From: Chloroflexota bacterium
Lineage (GTDB): Bacteria; Chloroflexota; UBA5177; JANWHV01
Assembly: GCA_025450375.1 (NCBI GenBank)
Contig: JANWHO010000057.1
Coordinates: 1-8,477, forward strand
Reading direction: 5' to 3'
Length of the DNA: 8,477 nt
A program made the position numbers and the translations under genes. Shown one piece after another: positions 6,397 to 8,477 of the stretch. Each line of letters opens with the position of its first letter. Position 1 is the first letter of the stretch. A model generated the notes under the pieces. That model was given only the letters and a program-made list of their open reading frames with translations, made no database searches and was not told where the DNA came from.

Positions 6397-6485
6397 CCTG
6401 GGAGCGCGAGCATCCTTGCTCGCCCCGTCGGCCACCGAAACGGGGCGAGCCGGGTACCCGCGTGCGGGTGTCTCGCGCTCCCAGG
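6397..6485. repeat. Nested inverted repeat of 89 bases between the permease and Fur-family genes
   Basis: The outer arms CCTGGGAGCGCGAG (6397-6410) and CTCGCGCTCCCAGG (6472-6485) are perfect 14-base reverse complements. Inside them GCTCGCCCCGT (6418-6428) pairs perfectly with ACGGGGCGAGC (6440-6450) around an 11-nt loop. ACCCGC (6456-6461) pairs with GCGGGT (6464-6469). The folded form is a branched structure with two inner stems. An alternative local stem GCGAGC/GCTCGC (6405-6410 with a 6418-6423 partner) also exists. The GGGAGCGCGAGCATCCTTGC type of opening recalls dispersed palindromic repeats I remember from Chloroflexota and other GC-rich genomes. It encodes nothing. It could end the transporter transcript or be a mobile/REP-like unit. 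Confidence 0.7.
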
Positions 6486-6501
6486 CAACCATGGCAACCA
6501 T
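6484..6501. repeat. Tandem direct repeat, 9 bp x 2
   Basis: GGCAACCAT occurs twice in immediate succession at 6484-6492 and 6493-6501. It partly overlaps the right end of the nested inverted repeat and lies 20 bases from the permease stop codon. It may be a duplication at the edge of an inserted repeat element, or chance. Confidence 0.5.
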
Positions 6502-6520
6502 GCCGGTGATATATCGTGGA

Positions 6521-7390
6521 TCACAATTCTTCGGTACGCCCTGCCCTGTCATTCAAAGCCGGGCTCGGTTGCCGCCGGGCGAGGCGCGGGCCGCCCAGGC
6601 GAGCCCCAAGGTAGACCACCGTGACGACGGCCGAGATAATGAAGCCGATTGGCCACCCCGTATCGTAGGCCACGATCAGGCCCACCCAGGTGGCCAGCAA
6701 CGACAGCCCGACCGCCAGCCCCATCGCCGCCGCCGGGCGGCTGGTCAGGGCGGAGGCGGCGGCCGCCGGTCCAACCATCAGGCTGAAGATCAGCAGGGTG
6801 CCAACCGTGGGAATAGTCACCGCCGCCGCGATCCCAACCACTACCAGAAACAGAATGCCCACCAGACGCACCGGTACCCCACGGGCCTCTGCCGTCTCCG
6901 CGTTGACGGTTGCCAGAAGTAAAGGACGGTAGAGGACCGCCAAACCGGCCACGCAACCCAATGCCAGCAGACCGGTCTGCCATACCTGATCCCGGCTTAC
7001 CCCGACAATGGTGCCGAAGAGGAGCGTGAAGGCTTCAGTGGCATAGACGGGGTTCAGGGCGATAAAGAGGGCGCCGAGCCCCAGGGCCGCCACCAGCACC
7101 AGGGCCGTGGCCGCGTCGCGCCCATGCTCCCGCGCGCCCAGAGCGCCCAGGCCGAGCGCGCCCCCGAGCGCGAATACGACCAGACCCCAAAGGGGCGCGG
7201 CTCCGATCAGCACCGCCCCGGCCGCCCCGGCGAAGCCTATCTGACCCAGGGCATGGGCGGCGAAGCTGACTCCCCGCAATACGATGAAGAAGCCGACCAG
7301 GCCCGCCAACGCGGCGGCCATACTGCCGGTCAGCAGGGCGTTCTGCATGAAGGGCTGCCCGAACATCGCCGGCTGAATCAAACGATCCAT
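6521..7390 (-). CDS. ABC-3 family metal transporter permease, second of a tandem pair (ZnuB/MntB-type)
   Basis: This is a 289-aa inner-membrane subunit of an ABC importer for zinc, manganese or iron. It has about eight hydrophobic segments from residue 18 to 266 and a charged C-terminal tail. Family features are VLRGVSFAAHALGQIGFAGA (37-56), with the conserved His46 region, the NPVYATEAFTLLFG segment (113-126), and the cytoplasmic coupling stretch ETAEARGVPVRL (165-176) that contacts the ATPase. The start lies 3 bases after the upstream permease stop (TGA-ATT-ATG), with no strong ribosome binding site, which points to translational coupling. It is clearly paralogous to the upstream permease, sharing LYRPLL, ETAEARGVP and FTLLFG, so the two probably form the heterodimeric membrane channel. 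The solute-binding protein is not in the window. The metal is not decided by sequence. Confidence 0.92.
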   Translation of the reverse strand: MDRLIQPAMFGQPFMQNALLTGSMAAALAGLVGFFIVLRGVSFAAHALGQIGFAGAAGAVLIGAAPLWGLVVFALGGALGLGALGAREHGRDAATALVLVAALGLGALFIALNPVYATEAFTLLFGTIVGVSRDQVWQTGLLALGCVAGLAVLYRPLLLATVNAETAEARGVPVRLVGILFLVVVGIAAAVTIPTVGTLLIFSLMVGPAAAASALTSRPAAAMGLAVGLSLLATWVGLIVAYDTGWPIGFIISAVVTVVYLGARLGGPRLARRQPSPALNDRAGRTEEL

Positions 7391-7393
7391 AAT

Positions 7394-8317
7394 TCATGCT
7401 GCCCGTAAGTGATCGGGCGCCACGGCCACCCTCTGTCTGAAGGCCGGCCGCAGCAGGCGAGCGGTGAGGTAGCACCCCAGGGCGAGACTGGTGATAAAGA
7501 AACTGACCGGCCAGCCCTTGCCGCCCGGTGGCCAGTTGTAGCTCACATAGGCAAGATCGATCCCCAGCCAGGTTTCCACCACGCCGATCGCCGCCGCGAG
7601 CGCGATCCCGAGCCCAGGCCGGGCCACCAGGTACGCGGCGGTGGCCGGCGGACCAATCAGCAATGCGGTGGAGAGCAGCACCCCTACTACCTGCGCCGCC
7701 TCGGCCACCGCGATCGCCATGCAGACCAGAAAAATGGCGGAGATCAGCCGCGCCGGCACCCCACGCGCCTCGGCGGTCTCCGGGGCGAGCGAAGAGAAGA
7801 GAAGCGGGCGGTAGAGCATCGCAAGCACCGCCAGACAGATCGCGCTGACCACGACCATCACGCGCGTGGTGTCCGGGTCCACCTCGAACACGCTGCCGAA
7901 GAGTAGGGTGAACGGAGCACTGGCGTAACGGGTGTTGATATAGAGGAACATGGCCCCAATTCCCAGCGCCAGGGCCAGAATCACGCCGGTGGCTACATCC
8001 CGCTCTCGCGCCCGGTTGCCCAATGCTCCCACTCCCAGGGCCGCCGCCACGCAAAAACCGGCCAGGCCCCAGAGCGCGTTCAGACCCAACAGCGACGCCC
8101 CCGCCCCTCCGGTAAAGCCGATGTCGGTGACCGCATGCCCAATGAAGGACAGGCCGCGGAGGACCACGAAGTACCCGAGCACGGCCGAGACCGCCGCCAC
8201 GACACCGCCGGCCAGGAGAGCACCGGTCACCTGATCGTTGCTGAACATATCCGGGGTGAAAAGGTATTGCCGAACCCAGTCAGCCATGGGCATGAACTTC
8301 ATGGTCGGAGTGCCCAC
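7394..8317 (-). CDS. ABC-3 family metal transporter permease, first of a tandem pair (ZnuB/MntB-type)
   Basis: This is a multi-pass inner-membrane protein with about eight hydrophobic segments between residues 31 and 288. Family marks are VVLRGLSFIGHAVTDIGFTG (51-70, His61), NTRYASAPFTLLFG (128-141), LYRPLL (168-173) and PETAEARGVPARL (179-191), the last being the ATPase-contact loop. Several starts are possible: GTG at 8317 (307 aa, with GAGGTG 7 nt upstream) and ATGs at 8302, 8293 and 8287 (MADWVRQYLF). All overlap the end of the ATPase gene, whose stop is at 8280-8282, so translation is probably coupled. I give the longest version; the N-terminus is the least certain part. It pairs with the following permease as two halves of one transporter. 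Zinc is the favoured substrate because of the nearby Zur-like regulator and His-rich ATPase tail, but manganese or iron is possible. Confidence 0.92.
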   Translation of the reverse strand: MGTPTMKFMPMADWVRQYLFTPDMFSNDQVTGALLAGGVVAAVSAVLGYFVVLRGLSFIGHAVTDIGFTGGAGASLLGLNALWGLAGFCVAAALGVGALGNRARERDVATGVILALALGIGAMFLYINTRYASAPFTLLFGSVFEVDPDTTRVMVVVSAICLAVLAMLYRPLLFSSLAPETAEARGVPARLISAIFLVCMAIAVAEAAQVVGVLLSTALLIGPPATAAYLVARPGLGIALAAAIGVVETWLGIDLAYVSYNWPPGGKGWPVSFFITSLALGCYLTARLLRPAFRQRVAVAPDHLRAA

Positions 8318-8477
8318 CCATCAGCACCTCGCTGCCCCCCAGGACCAGGATCCGCCCCCGCACATGCAGCACGTCGACCGGGTAGCCGTACAGCCGGCTC
8401 AGCACCTCGGTCCGCACCACCTCCGCCACCGGGCCAACGGCGGCGCGCCCCTCGGCCAGATAGACGACCCTATCCAT
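8280..8477 (-). CDS. Metal ABC transporter ATPase, C-terminal fragment (5' end outside window)
   Basis: The open frame enters from the right edge and ends at TGA 8280-8282, giving 65 visible residues. MDRVVYLAEGRAAVGPVAEV (1-20) is the stretch after the H-loop of ABC ATPases of the ZnuC/MntA type, followed by LSRLYGYPVDVL and GRILVLGG, the usual family end. The first Met at the edge is therefore internal, and the Walker, signature and H-loop motifs lie outside the window. The C-terminus ends GGHSDHEVHAHG, with four His and one each of Asp and Glu in twelve residues. Such a tail could bind zinc, but this is inference. The gene overlaps the start of the downstream permease, indicating one co-translated operon of ATPase, permease and permease. 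Confidence 0.88.
   Translation of the reverse strand: MDRVVYLAEGRAAVGPVAEVVRTEVLSRLYGYPVDVLHVRGRILVLGGSEVLMGGHSDHEVHAHG

Noticed and set aside
6299..6922. Plus-strand 207-codon frame over the permease 3' end and the nested repeat
   Set aside because: It runs through the inverted repeat and antisense to a confident gene, and is rich in Arg/Gln/Asp repeats without any domain.
7035..8054. A 339-codon minus-strand frame over both permeases
   Set aside because: It is Gly/Arg/Pro-rich and spans two clear permease genes in another frame of the same strand, so it is a GC-driven artefact.

Overview
The window is a high-GC bacterial segment with ordinary bacterial gene structure: GTG/ATG starts behind AGGAG-type ribosome binding sites and short intergenic gaps. 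The gene set fits a Chloroflexota-type chromosome (Thermomicrobia/Ktedonobacteria relatives). It includes an orphan GH4 phospho-glycosidase, a PRC-barrel protein, a DUF1345-like membrane protein, a secreted acid-phosphatase-like phosphoesterase, a VOC protein, and a zinc/manganese ABC transporter with a Fur/Zur-type regulator. The lineage is an inference from gene style; there is no rRNA or marker gene. I see no phage, transposase, CRISPR or tRNA.

Layout. Bases 1-357 (+) are the C-terminal part of a probable secreted beta-sandwich protein whose start lies outside the window. Bases 412-558 may hold a very small ORF. Bases 601-1965 (+) encode a GH4 6-phospho-glycosidase. It faces a PRC-barrel protein (2123-2518, -), and a perfect 27-bp hairpin sits between the two. 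A 348-base divergent intergenic region (2519-2866) with small palindromes leads to a six-segment membrane protein (2867-3538, +). Next come a secreted phosphoesterase (3665-5149, +) and a small VOC/glyoxalase-like protein (5287-5673, +), with a hairpin before the latter.

The right-hand third is a metal-homeostasis block on the minus strand, read from 8477 down to 5837. It contains the C-terminal end of an ABC ATPase with a His-rich tail (8280 to the edge), two tandem paralogous ABC-3 (ZnuB/MntB-type) permeases (8317-7394 and 7390-6521), a 279-base gap holding a large nested inverted repeat, and a Fur-family regulator with two CxxC zinc pairs. The ATPase and permeases overlap or nearly abut and are probably co-translated. 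The regulator probably senses zinc (or Mn/Fe) and controls the transporter, but no operator can be identified with confidence. The solute-binding protein and the operon promoter are not in the window.

Nothing here is convincingly a new multi-gene system. The most unusual items are the two long inverted repeats (1988-2046 and 6397-6485), the His-rich ATPase tail, and the uncharacterised left-edge protein.
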